Assembly (NCBI RefSeq): GCF_000025705.1
Contig: NC_013959.1
Span: forward strand, 124,001 to 188,000
Direction of reading: 5' to 3'
DNA from: Sideroxydans lithotrophicus ES-1
Lineage (GTDB): Bacteria > Pseudomonadota > Gammaproteobacteria > Burkholderiales > Gallionellaceae
DNA length: 64,000 nt
Program-made: the position numbers and the translations under genes
The notes under the pieces: generated by a model
The model's database searches: none
Seen by the model: only the letters and a program-made list of their open reading frames with translations
What the model was told of the DNA's origin: nothing
Part shown: piece by piece, positions 31,678 to 39,785 of the stretch
Numbering within the stretch: position 1 is the stretch's first letter
Layout: each line of letters starts with the position of its first letter

Positions 31678-32091
31678 AAACCAACCACGTCGGGGGTAGC
31701 CCGACAGCTAGTCACTTTCTTTTGCTTCGCCAAAAAGAAAGTAACCAAAGAAAAGGCGACCCCGGTTTGCCGCTCCTTCGGGGTACCCTCGATAATTCGC
31801 CAACAAGCGGGGCTGCGCAACTCGCCCTAGTGAGGCACACACCCCGTGCCTCACCGCGGAGCTCGGACAGTGCTCGCCTAAATCCCCGCTTGTTGGCGAA
31901 TTATCGAGGCGGCGCTCAGGGGGTAGAAAAGCAGAAACCTGAAACCTGAAACCCCAAACCAGTGAGGCGGGCAACGCCCACCTCACTCAAATCAGAAAAG
32001 AAACGTGCGCGAAGCGCATTCTTTGGGTCACTTTTCTTGGCAAGACAAGAAAAGTGACTAGCTGTCCGGCTACCCCCGACGGTGTTGGTTT
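31678..32091. mobile_element. MITE-like element with terminal and nested inverted repeats (~415 bp)
   Basis: The outer 40-base arms (31678-31717 and 32052-32091) begin AAACCAAC and are reverse complements except at about three or four positions. Further in, CACTTTCTTTTG / CAAGAAAAGTG-type sequence continues the symmetry less exactly. A perfect 26-bp inverted repeat lies at 31787-31812 and 31884-31909 (core TCGATAATTCGCCAACAAGC). Its loop contains a 9-bp hairpin, GTGAGGCAC / GTGCCTCAC (31830-31854). Another hairpin is at 31962-31986. No transposase is present; short open frames across it look spurious. I infer a non-autonomous element. Confidence 0.75.
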
Positions 32092-32136
32092 GCTTTTCCC
32101 TCCAAACTAGATGCTAACCCCTATGTCCATTAGGTT

Positions 32137-32163
32137 TGCTAGAATATTAGATTATGCTAATAT
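32137..32163 (+). promoter_or_regulatory. Promoter with overlapping palindromic operator before the rhodanese genes
   Basis: ATATTAG-N6-CTAATAT (32144-32150, 32157-32163) is a perfect 7-bp inverted repeat. It overlaps a likely -10 (TAATAT at 32158), with TTGCTA 16 bases upstream as a possible -35. An AT-rich palindrome over the promoter is typical of ArsR-family repressors, including sulfide/persulfide sensors of the BigR type. No such regulator gene is in the window. Confidence 0.5.
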
Positions 32164-32193
32164 ACAAACATTGCTAACCAAGGAGCCACAACC

Positions 32194-32529
32194 ATGTTTG
32201 GAATGAACGTTAAGGAAATCGACGCAACCCAGCTCGCGCAATGGGTGGAAGACGACGGCCACAAACTGCGCGTGATCGACGTGCGCCAGTTGGAAGAGAT
32301 CGCACATGGCACCGTGCCCAAGGCCGAGGCGTTGCCTTTGCATGTCCTGCCTGCCAAAGTGCACGAACTGGACAAGAGCGAGAAGCTGATCATGATCTGC
32401 CGCAGCGGCGCACGCTCGGCGCAAGCCTGCATGTTCCTGCAGCAACAGGGGTTCTCCAATGTGTACAACCTGCGCGGTGGGATGATGGGCTGGGTGCAGA
32501 GCGGTTTTCCTGCCTATCGGCTGGGTTGA
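32194..32529 (+). CDS. Rhodanese-domain protein (cytoplasmic)
   Basis: A single-domain rhodanese of 111 residues without a signal peptide. Sulfurtransferases of this kind carry persulfide on an active-site Cys, here in MICRSGARSAQA near residue 69 (CRSGAR loop). The N-terminal half has VIDVRQLEEIAHGTVPKA. RBS AAGGAG is strong. A second, membrane-anchored rhodanese starts 29 bases later, so the pair probably moves sulfane sulfur on two sides of the membrane. Confidence 0.9.
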   Translation: MFGMNVKEIDATQLAQWVEDDGHKLRVIDVRQLEEIAHGTVPKAEALPLHVLPAKVHELDKSEKLIMICRSGARSAQACMFLQQQGFSNVYNLRGGMMGWVQSGFPAYRLG

Positions 32530-32558
32530 ATCCCTCCATTTAACGATCGGAGTACAGC

Positions 32559-32948
32559 ATGAAATTGAAAAAGATATTCTGGACGCTGGCAATCATAGTG
32601 GGCGCGGCCCTGGTTGTGCAGCAATTGCAGGCGGCGGACGGCATAGATGCGAAGCAGGCGCTGAGCATGGAAAAACAGGGCGCATTGCTGCTGGATGTGC
32701 GCGAGCCTGAAGAATACAAAGCCGTACATGCACCGAATGCGAAACTGATCCCGCTGGGGCAGTTGGGCTCGCGCTTGCCGGAGATCGCGGCCTACAAGGA
32801 CAAACCCATCGTGGTGATGTGCCGATCCGGGCGGCGTTCGGCAATGGCAGTTTCGCAATTGCGCGATGCAGGTTACACGCAGGTAAGCAATGTGAAGGGC
32901 GGCATCCAGGCGTGGGAACACGATGGGCTGGAAGTCGTGAAAATGTAA
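32559..32948 (+). CDS. Rhodanese-domain protein (exported or membrane-anchored)
   Basis: A 129-residue rhodanese with an N-terminal hydrophobic segment (about 6-24, IFWTLAIIVGAALVVQQL) acting as signal or anchor. The active-site loop is VMCRSGRRSAMAVS (Cys near 88). The CH2A-like segment LLDVREPEEYKAVHAPNA is standard. It is probably cotranscribed with the upstream rhodanese under the palindromic operator at 32.15 kb. A GC-rich hairpin follows at 32961. Confidence 0.88.
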   Translation: MKLKKIFWTLAIIVGAALVVQQLQAADGIDAKQALSMEKQGALLLDVREPEEYKAVHAPNAKLIPLGQLGSRLPEIAAYKDKPIVVMCRSGRRSAMAVSQLRDAGYTQVSNVKGGIQAWEHDGLEVVKM

Positions 32949-32960
32949 CGATGCAGCATC

Positions 32961-32980
32961 GCCCTGGCCTCGGCCAGGGC
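32961..32980. terminator. GC-rich hairpin between convergent genes
   Basis: GCCCTGGCC / GGCCAGGGC form a perfect 9-bp stem with a two-base loop, located between the rhodanese stop and the end of the opposite rlmI-like gene. The following T-run is poor (ATTCCTTT), so it may act as a weak bidirectional terminator or RNA stabiliser. Confidence 0.5.
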
Positions 32981-32990
32981 AGCAATTCCT

Positions 32991-34334
32991 TTATCCGACC
33001 ACCCGCAACACCAAACCCTTCAGATAAGCTCCCTCAGGAAAAGTCAGCAGCACCGGATGATCCGCTGCCGCATGCAGCTTCTTCACGATCTGCGCATCCA
33101 CGCCCGCATCCAGCGCCGCACCGGCGATGATCTTCTGGAACAGGTCGTCGCTGATGCCGCCCGAGCAGGAGTAGGTGAACAGCAGGCCGCCCGGCCGCAA
33201 CAACTTGAATCCGAGCAGATTGATGTCCTTGTAGGCGCGCGAGGCCTTTTCGGCGAAGGCGGCGGTGGGTGCGAACTTGGGCGGGTCGAGCACGATGAGG
33301 TCGAACTTGCGGTTCTGGTCGCGCAGTTTGCGCAGCGCGTCGAACACGTCGGCGCATTGCCATTCCGCCTTGGCGGCATCGAGTGCATTCAATTGCACAT
33401 TGGTTTGCGCCAGCTGCAGCGCTTCCTGCGACGAATCGATGGACAGCACCGATTTCGCGCCGCCGCGTAAGGCGTAGAGCGAGAAGCCGCCGGTGTAGCA
33501 GAAACAGTTGAGCACGTCGCGGCCGGCAGCCAGCGTGCCGGTCAACGCGCGGTTGTCGCGCTGGTCGAGGTAGAAACCGGTCTTCTGTCCGGCGGCCACA
33601 TCCACCGCAAAGCGGATGCCGTGTTCGGTTACTTCGACTTTATCCGGCAATGCGCCGCGCAGCACGCCGCTGCGCACAGGCAAGCCTTCCAGCTCGCGGC
33701 CGTCGGAATCCGAGCGTTCGTAGATGCAGACGGGTGCGCACAGCTCCTGCAGGATATCGGCCAAGGTGTCGCGCCAATGTTCGGGGCCCGCGCTGCCGAG
33801 CTGCATTACCAGCACATCGCCGTAGCGGTCCACGATGAGGCCGGGCAGCCCGTCCGATTCGCCGTGGATCATGCGCATGCCGTTGCTGTCGCGCTCGAGC
33901 CCGAGAGCTTTGCGTGCGGCCAGTGCATCGGCGATGCGGCTGCGGAAGAAGTTCGCATCGATGACGTCCTTTTCGCGCCACGACCACACTCTGGCGGTGA
34001 TCTGCGAATCGGCGTTGTAGGCCGCCCAGGCGAGGAAATCTCCGGAGAAATCACGTACGGCCACGGTATCGCCGCTGGCAGGCGTGCCGTCGACGCACTC
34101 GATCGCACCGGAGAATATCCACGGATGACGGCGCTGCAGGGATTTTTCGCGGCCCGCCTTGAGCGTGATGCAGGGTTTGGCAGCGGGGTTCCCGAGCCTG
34201 GGTTTTGAAGCAGCTTGAGGAGCAGTTGTCGCAGCTGGATGTTTGCTGCTGCGTTGCACGCGCTTGCGGAAATCCTTGCCGCCCTGCGATTGGCGGTGCG
34301 GTGTGGAAGGCGATCTTGGTTTTGTCTGGCTCAT
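32991..34334 (-). CDS. rlmI: RlmI-like 23S rRNA cytosine methyltransferase
   Basis: A class I SAM methyltransferase of the RlmI/RlmK family, which methylates C1962 of 23S rRNA in E. coli. The protein has 447 residues. After a basic, low-complexity N-terminal extension of about 60 residues comes a PUA-like domain (LKAGREKSLQRRHPWIFSGA), then the SAM domain with NCFCYTGGFSLYAL (near 267) and the catalytic DLIVLDPPKFAP (near 333), and a second Cys motif, FTYSCSGGIS (near 380). The start at 34334 overlaps the xerC stop by four bases. The frame stays open upstream inside xerC, but that part is out of phase with any family. Confidence 0.9.
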   Translation of the reverse strand: MSQTKPRSPSTPHRQSQGGKDFRKRVQRSSKHPAATTAPQAASKPRLGNPAAKPCITLKAGREKSLQRRHPWIFSGAIECVDGTPASGDTVAVRDFSGDFLAWAAYNADSQITARVWSWREKDVIDANFFRSRIADALAARKALGLERDSNGMRMIHGESDGLPGLIVDRYGDVLVMQLGSAGPEHWRDTLADILQELCAPVCIYERSDSDGRELEGLPVRSGVLRGALPDKVEVTEHGIRFAVDVAAGQKTGFYLDQRDNRALTGTLAAGRDVLNCFCYTGGFSLYALRGGAKSVLSIDSSQEALQLAQTNVQLNALDAAKAEWQCADVFDALRKLRDQNRKFDLIVLDPPKFAPTAAFAEKASRAYKDINLLGFKLLRPGGLLFTYSCSGGISDDLFQKIIAGAALDAGVDAQIVKKLHAAADHPVLLTFPEGAYLKGLVLRVVG

Positions 34335-35233
34335 GTTTTCTTTTTGGCACGCGGATGCGCACCGTCGTAGATCTTGGCGAGGTACTGGAAGTCGAGATGG
34401 GTGTAGACCTGCGTGGTGGAGATGCTGGCGTGGCCCAGCATCTCCTGCACCGCGCGCAGGTCGCCCGAGGATTGCAGCACATGGGTTGCGAAGGAGTGGC
34501 GCAGCAAGTGCGGGTGCACCCCGCTGGCGATACCCTGGGTGATGCCGCGCTGGCGCAATTGCAACTGCACGGTGCGTGGGCTGATGCGCGCGCCGTTCTT
34601 GCCGACGAACAGCGCGGTCTCGCCCGGTTTGGCGATCTGGTCGCGCACCGCCAGCCACGCCTTCAGTGCATCGATCGCATGGCTGCCCAGCGGCACGATG
34701 CGCGTCTTGTTGCCCTTGCCGGTGACACGCACCGAAGCGTCGGCAAAGTCCATATCGATGGGATCGAGGCTCACCAGCTCGGCCAGACGCAGGCCGGAAG
34801 AATAGAGCAGTTCGAACATCGCCTTGTCGCGCGCATCCAGCGGCGTCGCCACCAGCATCTCCACCAGTTTCACGGCTTCGTCGGGCGAGAGCGCATGCGG
34901 TAGGGTCTTGGGCGCCTTCGGCGCGCGCAGGCCGACGCAGGGATTGCTCTTGCAGCCGTGGTCGCGCATCAGGTAACCATAGAATCCGCGCCATGCCGAC
35001 AGCACACGCGCCAGCGAGCGGCCGCCGAGTCCGCTGCCGTGCAACTGTGCGATATAGCGGCGGATATGGTGGCTTTTGAGGTCGGGAAGCGGGGTCGCTC
35101 CTGCAAGTTCGAACAGGCGGCGGATGTCGCGCGCATAATTTTCAGCCGTCAGCGGCGAATAATTACGCTCGTTGTTCAGGTAGGCGAGGTAGCCTTGCAG
35201 TGTGGCAGGGACTTGTTCAGCGGCGGGCATCAC
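34331..35233 (-). CDS. xerC: Tyrosine recombinase XerC
   Basis: XerC resolves chromosome dimers at dif with XerD. The 300-residue protein has the SAM-like N-terminal domain (1-95) and the catalytic domain with Arg in LYSSGLRLAEL (near 157), Lys in VTGKGNKTRIVPLG (near 183), HLLRHSFATHVL (His and Arg near 250), LGHASISTTQVYTHLD with the second His and the nucleophilic Tyr near 285. It overlaps the DUF484 gene by four bases. The gene order dapF-DUF484-xerC is widespread in proteobacteria, so this is the housekeeping recombinase, not a mobile-element integrase. Confidence 0.95.
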   Translation of the reverse strand: MMPAAEQVPATLQGYLAYLNNERNYSPLTAENYARDIRRLFELAGATPLPDLKSHHIRRYIAQLHGSGLGGRSLARVLSAWRGFYGYLMRDHGCKSNPCVGLRAPKAPKTLPHALSPDEAVKLVEMLVATPLDARDKAMFELLYSSGLRLAELVSLDPIDMDFADASVRVTGKGNKTRIVPLGSHAIDALKAWLAVRDQIAKPGETALFVGKNGARISPRTVQLQLRQRGITQGIASGVHPHLLRHSFATHVLQSSGDLRAVQEMLGHASISTTQVYTHLDFQYLAKIYDGAHPRAKKKT

Positions 35234-35856
35234 ACATGCAGGTTGAACGCGCTGCCCAGCGTTTCGGCGATGCGTTGCAGGAACAGCGTGCCCATCTCGG
35301 GATAGAAACGCTCCTTGTCTTCGCTGGCGAGGATGAGCAGGCCGATGGTTTGGCCATGGGCGCGCAAGGGCAGATAGGCGAACGAGCGCAGGTGTTCGGC
35401 CGATTCGCCGAACCAGGGCAGGGTGTCGTGCACCGCGTGGTGGGCGCAGACCGGCAGCTGGTGCTCATCGGCAAAAGCCAGCACTTCCGCGCTGGGGGGT
35501 TCGTCTTTCCACAGATGCAATGCGACATGGGGAACGGCAAAAATATCGCGCAGGTTATGTGTGATCAGGCTTTGCAGCGTTGAACGGTCATGCGGGCCAA
35601 ACAGGGCGCAATTGAACTGATGCACTTTGAGCTGCAGCGCGTCGTTCTCCTTGGCGAACTCCAGCAATTCATGCAGTTTCTTTTCCAGCTCCTTCACGCG
35701 TTCGCGCAGGGTCAGCAACTGACGCTCGCTCAATGAGATGGTGCGCCCCCCGTGCGGATGGGGCAGATTGATCTGCGACAGCATCTCGGCGTGGTCTTCG
35801 AAAAACAGGGGGTTGTCCTGCAAGTATTGTGCTACATCTTCTGCTTTCATCTTCAT
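35230..35856 (-). CDS. DUF484 protein (GAF-like)
   Basis: The DUF484 family has a GAF-like fold and unknown function, and is nearly always found with dapF and xerC. The start at 35856 gives 208 residues (MKMKAEDVAQYLQDNPLFFE). A heptad-rich coiled coil (about 45-75, LTLRERVKELEKKLHEL) precedes the GAF-like domain. It overlaps xerC by four bases and follows dapF by eight. Confidence 0.9.
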   Translation of the reverse strand: MKMKAEDVAQYLQDNPLFFEDHAEMLSQINLPHPHGGRTISLSERQLLTLRERVKELEKKLHELLEFAKENDALQLKVHQFNCALFGPHDRSTLQSLITHNLRDIFAVPHVALHLWKDEPPSAEVLAFADEHQLPVCAHHAVHDTLPWFGESAEHLRSFAYLPLRAHGQTIGLLILASEDKERFYPEMGTLFLQRIAETLGSAFNLHV

Positions 35857-35864
35857 ATCGCCTC

Positions 35865-36695
35865 TTACAAGTTGATCTCGCCCTCGAACACTGTGATGGC
35901 CGGACCGGTCATCATCACGGGCGAGCGTTCGCCGGCCCAAGTGATGCTGAGCGTGCCACCACGCGTGGCGACATGCACCGTGTTGTCAAGCAGCTTGCGG
36001 CGGATGCCAGCGACCACGGCGGCGCAAGCGCCGGTGCCGCAAGACAGCGTCTCGCCAGCGCCCCGCTCGTAGACGCGCAGCCGTATATGTTCGCGATCGA
36101 CGACCTGCATGTAGCCGACATTCACGCGCTTGGGGAAACGCGGATGGATCTCGATGAACGGTCCCTGGGTAGCTACGGGCGCGGTCTCCACATCGTCCAC
36201 CACCTGCACGGCATGCGGGTTTCCCATGGACACGACAGTGATCTGCACGGATTCGTTGCCGACCTGCAGGGGCTGGATGACCTCGGTGCTGTCGCTCACG
36301 AAGGGGATCTGGGCCGGATCGAAGATCGGTAAACCCATGTTCACGGTGATGCGTCCGTCCTCCTCAAGGCGCGGCGAGATCAGGCCGCTTTTGGTTTCGA
36401 CCACGATCTCGCGCTTGCTGGTGAGGTTCTGGTCGTGCACGAAGCGCACGAAGCAACGCGCCCCGTTACCGCACTGCTCCACTTCGCCGCCGTCGGCGTT
36501 GAAGATGCGATAGCGGAAATCAGCCTCGTCGCGCTGGGTCTTTTCCACCAGCAAGACCTGGTCGCAACCGATGCCGAAATGGCGGTCGGCGATATAACGG
36601 ATCTGCTCGGGCGATAGCGCGACCGATTGGCGCACACCGTCGAGCACCACGAAATCGTTGCCAGCGCCGTGCATTTTGGTGAATTTGAGGGACAT
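35865..36695 (-). CDS. dapF: Diaminopimelate epimerase
   Basis: DapF converts LL- to meso-diaminopimelate for lysine and peptidoglycan. It is a 276-residue, cofactor-independent epimerase. The two catalytic cysteines lie in [10 protein letters not shown] (near 75) and [13 protein letters not shown] (near 219). The N-terminal [14 protein letters not shown] is the family signature. It is the first gene of dapF-DUF484-xerC-rlmI on the minus strand. The meso-DAP supply fits the elongasome genes upstream, though they are separate units. Confidence 0.97.
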   Translation of the reverse strand: MSLKFTKMHGAGNDFVVLDGVRQSVALSPEQIRYIADRHFGIGCDQVLLVEKTQRDEADFRYRIFNADGGEVEQCGNGARCFVRFVHDQNLTSKREIVVETKSGLISPRLEEDGRITVNMGLPIFDPAQIPFVSDSTEVIQPLQVGNESVQITVVSMGNPHAVQVVDDVETAPVATQGPFIEIHPRFPKRVNVGYMQVVDREHIRLRVYERGAGETLSCGTGACAAVVAGIRRKLLDNTVHVATRGGTLSITWAGERSPVMMTGPAITVFEGEINL

Positions 36696-36739
36696 GATTC
36701 TGCCGTTTCAGTTAGTACAGCGATTATACGTGCTTGCGC

Positions 36740-37159
36740 TCAAGGGTTGCACAGCTGGGTGTGGTCGCGGAACATGCACCTGTCCATCACCACGATGATG
36801 CCTGCCTGCTGCGCCCGCAGCGCAGCTTCCTCGTGTACCACGCCGTCCTGCAACCACAGCCTTTTGATCCCCAGCTCGATACAGCTATCCACGATAGCTG
36901 GCACATGCTCAGGTGCACGGAAGACATCCACGATGTCCGGCAATTCGGGCAGGCTTTCAAGATCGGGGTAAGCCTTTTCGCCCAGAACTTCAGTCACCAA
37001 AGGGCGAACCGGGATAATACGGTGGCCAAAGCTTTGCAATGCCTGCGCCACGCGGAAACTGGGCCGGGCAGTATTGGGGGAAAGCCCCACTACGGCGACG
37101 CTATGCACCTCGCGCAACAGTTTGCAGATGTCTTCGGGGCTGGGATTGGCAAAATTCAT
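36740..37159 (-). CDS. CoA-binding-domain protein (YccU type)
   Basis: A 139-residue protein made of one Rossmann-like CoA-binding domain. It has VHSVAVVGLSPNTARPSFRV near residue 20, the RPLVTEVLGEKAYPDLESLP segment near 55, and LWLQDGVVHEEA near 102. The family binds CoA or acyl-CoA; no reaction is established. I chose the start at 37159, since the preceding 28 codons of open frame are unlike the family. It is divergent from tRNA-Arg. Confidence 0.88.
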   Translation of the reverse strand: MNFANPSPEDICKLLREVHSVAVVGLSPNTARPSFRVAQALQSFGHRIIPVRPLVTEVLGEKAYPDLESLPELPDIVDVFRAPEHVPAIVDSCIELGIKRLWLQDGVVHEEAALRAQQAGIIVVMDRCMFRDHTQLCNP

Positions 37160-37250
37160 GGTGCACACGATAGCATTTTTTATGCTGTCCGGCGCGGCAG
37201 GACGCGCGTGCTGTTTTTCGCAGGAATGCGTAGCAACCCGCAAAAAACGC

Positions 37251-37256
37251 TATACT
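37251..37256 (+). promoter_or_regulatory. Putative -10 element of tRNA-Arg
   Basis: TATACT lies 14 bases upstream of the tRNA 5' end and is followed by GCGCGCC, a GC-rich discriminator typical of stringently controlled stable-RNA promoters. No clear -35 is visible. Confidence 0.5.
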
Positions 37257-37270
37257 GCGCGCCGTTCAAA

Positions 37271-37347
37271 GCGCTCGTAGCTCAGCTGGATAGAGTATCG
37301 GTTTCCGAAGCCGAGGGTCGTGGGTTCGACTCCCGCCGAGCGCACCA
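37271..37347 (+). tRNA. tRNA-Arg, anticodon CCG
   Basis: A full cloverleaf can be drawn. The acceptor stem is GCGCTCG / CGAGCGC, the D arm GCTC...GAGT, the anticodon stem TCGGT / GCCGA with loop TTCCGAA and anticodon CCG reading CGG, and the T arm GTGGG-TTCGACT-CCCGC. The CCA end is encoded (37345-37347). The 3' end borders the probable island that begins at 37348. Confidence 0.96.
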
Positions 37348-37359
37348 ACATCATTATGT

Positions 37360-37372
37360 AATATGGACATTT
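37360..37372 (+). repeat. Left copy of a 13-bp direct repeat flanking the tRNA-linked island
   Basis: AATATGGACATTT starts 13 bases after the tRNA-Arg CCA end and recurs exactly at 43260-43272. It is a candidate attachment-site remnant; no integrase gene lies between the copies. Confidence 0.45.
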
Positions 37373-37586
37373 CCATGTTTGCCATGTTTATCCAGGCGAT
37401 GTTGTTTAGCAAGCCGGAGGAACTCGCCAAATCAGCCAAGCTGATGCATTGGGACTGACGATAACCTTATGTCGGTATTCGCAAGCAAATTGATTCAGCT
37501 ATCTTTGATTTTGTCCGTGATAGTGAATCCCGCGTGCGGCATCGGTGAAGGAGCGTCCGCTCCAGCAAGGCACGGGAGGTTATCGC

Positions 37587-39785
37587 GTGCTCAATAATCT
37601 CAGCGGACAGGCTATGACTCGCTACAAGTGGCTTCCTTCTTTTGCGCCAGTGACCATCATCACTATTTCGGCGATATTGACAGTAAGTTTAGCTGTGTTG
37701 TCTACAGAGCTTGCCATGCGCGAGCCGTGGTTGGGCGTCGTCTTTGATCCAACCTACGACGGAGAAGGGGTGCGTGTCGAGCAGGTTGTGCACGACAGCC
37801 CGGCATCCGGAAAATTAAGTGCTGGCGATATTATCGTTGCATTTGAGACACCGCCGCATGAAAGAGTAGCTGTTCGCTCGCTGGCTACACAGGAAGACCC
37901 TGACTATTTAGGCAGCTACGCAGAATACAATGAGTTTATGGACCTTCAGCAACGGGTTTGGGAGGCCATTTCATCTTCATCATTCACCGTTATTCTGGAC
38001 GATGGCCGGAGAGCCAAAATCAACCCGCTCGCCATCCCGGGACCGACAGCGCTGCCTGCTGTGTTCTGGTGGCTGGTAATCTTCGGCGGAACTTCTTTTC
38101 TCCTCGGTATAAGCGCATGGAGCCTGCGGCGCAAAGACCCGGTTGCAAGGGCTCTGGCGATATCGGGCATGGGGTTTATGGTGGCATCCTACTGCTGCGG
38201 TATCTATGTGGCACGCGAACTTGTGATGCCGTCAAACCTCTTTTATGCCATGGTGTCTGCCAGTCACCTCGGCTTCGTCGTATTCGCCTATGCTGCGATT
38301 TCCACCTTCTGGTACTGCCCGCGAAAATTGGGTAGTGGCCCCGCGGTCTGGATATTAGCTATTTGGGGTGCTGGAACATGGCTCAACGAGACGATGCAGT
38401 GGAGTTGGCCGATCCACCCCTTTTATGCGCCGCTTGTCGTGGCCTTCCTCATACTGGTGCTATTCACGTTCCTGCAGTGGCGCAAATCCCTGGGCGCACC
38501 ACTGGAACGCGCAATGCTCAAGTGGATGCTGACAACCATGTTGATCACACTGGGGCTTAACGTTGTACTGTTTTGCATTCCCATCATATTAACGGGCAAA
38601 CCCATTACCTCCACCGTGCTTACTTTTGGTTCGGTGTTTGTGTTTTATCTAGGACTTTCCATTGGCAACATTCGCTACCAGCAATTTGATCTGCAGCACT
38701 GGTGGTTTAAGGCGTGGCAATGGCTGATCTTCATAACAATTGCCCTGATTGCCGATGCGCTTTTTGTCTATTGGTGGCACCTGACAGAAATTACATCGGG
38801 CGGCTTAGCGATGGTTGTCGGAGGATTTTATCTTCTGGCACGCCAGTGGTTCTGGGGGCGCTTCTCGGGAAACAGCAGCAGAGCGTTGGATCATGCCCTG
38901 CCACATCTGGTGGACGCACTCATGCTGCAGCGACAAAGAGTAACGCCGGATCAGCAGTGGCGGCAGATCATCGAGCGCATATTCGATCCACTCACGGTGA
39001 AAGTGAGCCCGGACAGACGCGAGGCCGCAATCATCGAACAGGGTGGGCTGGTGCTGCAACTTCCCAGCCTTGACGGCCTTGGAGCGATGGAGCTTTTCTG
39101 TTGCGGCCAGGGGAAACGGTTGTTTGTTTCCACGGATGTAAAGTTGGCAAACCGATTGCTGGAACTCATGCGTTATTCGCGGGACATAATCGCGGCGCGC
39201 GAGCAGGGGGCGCAGGAAGAGCGTCATCGCATCCAACGAGATCTGCACGATGATGTTGCAGCACGATTGTTATCACTGATCCACCAAACGCGTGAACCCA
39301 CAATCAGCAAGGTCGCGCGCAATGCATTGCGCGGCTTGCGTGATGTCATCTACGTCCTCGGTGCAGAGGAGGCGCAGCTTGCCGATGTGATTACCGACAT
39401 CGAAGCCGGTGCGCGTGAACAGCTGGCAGGGTTGGGGGTCCATTTTGAGTGGCGTTCTCCAGAGAGATGGCCTGCAGTCATGCTCAATTCGCAGCAACAC
39501 ATCAACTTGCGCCGAATTTCGCGAGAGGCGATCACCAATGCGATCAGGCATGCTCAGGCAGAAAATATAATCATGGAAGTTGGCCTGAATAGCGGGGGGC
39601 TCTTCCTGCGAATCAGCAGTGATGGTGCACTGACCGAGCCATCCAGTTGGGTGCCGGGCAGAGGATTGCATAATATCAAGTCTCGCGTTGCAGAAATGAA
39701 CGGCTCCCACGAATGGGGGATTGAGCGCCAGGCAGCAGACAAGCAATATTGCTATCTTGCCGTACAAATGCCATACCATAAGTGA
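37587..39785 (+). CDS. PDZ-domain membrane histidine kinase (ComP-like)
   Basis: A 732-residue sensor kinase, with the start taken as GTG 37587 because GGGAGG lies seven bases upstream; ATG 37614 is an alternative. The N-terminal helix is followed by an extracytoplasmic PDZ-like domain (about 45-140) containing LGVVFDPT and SPASGKLSAGDIIVAF. Then come seven or eight membrane helices (about 150-415). The cytoplasmic part has an HisKA_3 dimerisation box with the phospho-His in IQRDLHDDVAARLLSL (near 554), an N-box in REAITNAIRHAQAENI (near 635) and a G-box in GRGLHNIKSRV (near 692). PDZ plus multi-helix plus HisKA_3 is the plan of Bacillus ComP. It overlaps the response regulator by four bases. 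The ligand is unknown. Confidence 0.88.
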   Translation: MLNNLSGQAMTRYKWLPSFAPVTIITISAILTVSLAVLSTELAMREPWLGVVFDPTYDGEGVRVEQVVHDSPASGKLSAGDIIVAFETPPHERVAVRSLATQEDPDYLGSYAEYNEFMDLQQRVWEAISSSSFTVILDDGRRAKINPLAIPGPTALPAVFWWLVIFGGTSFLLGISAWSLRRKDPVARALAISGMGFMVASYCCGIYVARELVMPSNLFYAMVSASHLGFVVFAYAAISTFWYCPRKLGSGPAVWILAIWGAGTWLNETMQWSWPIHPFYAPLVVAFLILVLFTFLQWRKSLGAPLERAMLKWMLTTMLITLGLNVVLFCIPIILTGKPITSTVLTFGSVFVFYLGLSIGNIRYQQFDLQHWWFKAWQWLIFITIALIADALFVYWWHLTEITSGGLAMVVGGFYLLARQWFWGRFSGNSSRALDHALPHLVDALMLQRQRVTPDQQWRQIIERIFDPLTVKVSPDRREAAIIEQGGLVLQLPSLDGLGAMELFCCGQGKRLFVSTDVKLANRLLELMRYSRDIIAAREQGAQEERHRIQRDLHDDVAARLLSLIHQTREPTISKVARNALRGLRDVIYVLGAEEAQLADVITDIEAGAREQLAGLGVHFEWRSPERWPAVMLNSQQHINLRRISREAITNAIRHAQAENIIMEVGLNSGGLFLRISSDGALTEPSSWVPGRGLHNIKSRVAEMNGSHEWGIERQAADKQYCYLAVQMPYHK

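Noticed and set aside
31587-31986. Several 75-92-codon frames within the inverted-repeat element
   Set aside because: They arise from palindromic DNA on both strands and encode repeat-derived, unstructured peptides.
34335-34994. Upstream extension of the rlmI-like gene
   Set aside because: This stretch lies in xerC and is read out of frame. The ATGA overlap at 34331-34334 marks the start.
34331-35233. Integrase of the tRNA-linked island
   Set aside because: This tyrosine recombinase is in the conserved dapF-DUF484-xerC order and matches housekeeping XerC, so it is not the island's integrase.
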